From contig JAJBVL010000087.1 in assembly GCA_020859845.1 (NCBI GenBank), forward strand, positions 1 through 35,453: 35,453 nucleotides of DNA, read 5' to 3'. The notes below the pieces were generated by a model. It had not been told where the DNA came from and did no database searches. It saw only the letters and a program-made list of their open reading frames with translations. This DNA is from Bacteroidales bacterium (GTDB lineage: Bacteria; Bacteroidota; Bacteroidia; Bacteroidales; Muribaculaceae). Both the position numbers and the translations under genes were made by a program. Below, one piece after another: positions 35,183 through 35,453 of this stretch. How positions within the stretch are numbered: the first letter of the stretch is position 1; each line of letters begins with the position of its first letter.

Positions 35183-35453
35183 ATGGCTAACCCTATGGTG
35201 AATGAATTGATTCACGAAGAGGATTCCTTGCGTTCCGATTCCATTTTGCAAGAGTTGCAAGGGCAGCACGCTGCTCCTGCGAGCCACTCCGCAGCTCATC
35301 GAGAAGAATGTTATGCAGGAGGTATAGGAGCAGTGTATTGCGCTATCCCTGCTGGCATTAGTATTGACGGAGAGTTAACCAAGGGGTGCAGCGTGAAGTG
35401 TATTGGAGGGTACTATGCTTGCTGTGATTTGCGTTGCAAATGTGTTAAATATT
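35183..35453 (+). CDS. Small cysteine-rich peptide (partial, open at window end)
   Basis: An open frame of 90 codons from ATG 35183 that runs off the window. The N-terminal part is acidic and leader-like (MANPMVNELIHEEDSLRSDS, then ILQELQGQHAAPASHSAAH). The rest holds eight cysteines: EECYAGGIGAVYC, KGCSVKCIGG, YACCDLRCKCVKY. The frame has no stop back to 35081 and the upstream codons look protein-like (KKKKLASKQKGILLPSSSEA). The only nearby ATG, at 35080, is one base out of phase across the A-runs at 35096-35106, so the intact gene may be longer with a one-base homopolymer indel here. I do not recognise the family; candidates are a RiPP-like or bacteriocin-like precursor, or a secreted Cys-rich peptide. 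It is divergent from guaA. Confidence 0.5.
   Translation, partial: MANPMVNELIHEEDSLRSDSILQELQGQHAAPASHSAAHREECYAGGIGAVYCAIPAGISIDGELTKGCSVKCIGGYYACCDLRCKCVKY

Noticed and set aside
35080-35190. 36-codon ORF starting at ATG 35080
   Set aside because: As read, its composition is not protein-like after the A-runs; the adjacent frame fits better, so it is treated as a possible frameshifted start of the cysteine-rich peptide.

Overview
The window looks like chromosomal DNA of a gut-type Bacteroidales bacterium (Bacteroidota). Evidence: a clustered sufB-sufC-sufD-sufS set behind guaA and cvpA; PF14125-like (DUF4292), PepSY-like, AAA-ATPase/PDDEXK_9, Rpn-PDDEXK and C10-protease families that are common in this order; GH89/GH125/GH110 glycosidases typical of host-glycan users; and promoters of the Bacteroidota form (-7 TAnnTTTG with -33 TTG about 20 bases upstream). 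Most genes are fairly G+C-rich; the stretch at about 5.7-7.9 kb is visibly richer in A+T. No tRNA, rRNA, CRISPR array or complete insertion sequence was seen. The genus cannot be fixed from the sequence alone; Muribaculaceae, Prevotellaceae or a relative would fit.

Layout. (1) 94-5706, + strand: a very large SNF2-family helicase followed by an orphan phage-portal-like gene with no other phage gene nearby. (2) 5707-8210: a scarred, A+T-rich patch with a perfect 25-bp inverted repeat, the 5' stub of an ATP-binding protein gene behind an intact-looking promoter, three copies of a TGCAATTTTT(G/C)TGCACG repeat around an intact AAA-ATPase/PDDEXK_9 gene, and the 3' stub of a four-helix-bundle-suffix/zinc-ribbon gene. 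(3) 8212-13552, - strand: acyl-CoA ligase, GH125 alpha-mannosidase and GH89 alpha-N-acetylglucosaminidase, with a heptamer tandem repeat before the GH89 gene. (4) 13660-16320: a PepSY-like secreted protein and glutamine-dependent NAD+ synthetase. (5) 16321-21949: a C10 (streptopain-like) protease behind a long, hairpin-rich leader, a GH110 alpha-1,3-galactosidase-like beta-helix protein and an Rpn-type PD-(D/E)XK protein. (6) 21968-26424, - strand: dut, a TPR protein, a DUF4292 lipoprotein and an EnvC-like M23 protein, with a second heptamer array between dut and the TPR gene. (7) 26580-27832: a cytidylate-kinase-like protein and a DUF308 membrane protein, convergent. (8) 27948-35014, - strand: guaA, cvpA, sufB, sufC, sufD, sufS. 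(9) 35183-35453 (open at the window edge): a small cysteine-rich peptide gene that may carry a homopolymer frameshift.

How the genes fit together. GH89, GH125, GH110 and the C10 protease all have export signals and would together trim host N-glycans, glycosaminoglycan or mucin-type termini, and protein, although no SusC/SusD pair is present. The dut-to-M23 block pairs nucleotide hygiene with envelope functions (lipoprotein and cell-division amidase activation). The suf block builds Fe-S clusters. The least ordinary parts are the orphan portal gene, the scarred patch next to it, the long leader of the C10 gene and the cysteine-rich peptide at the right edge.
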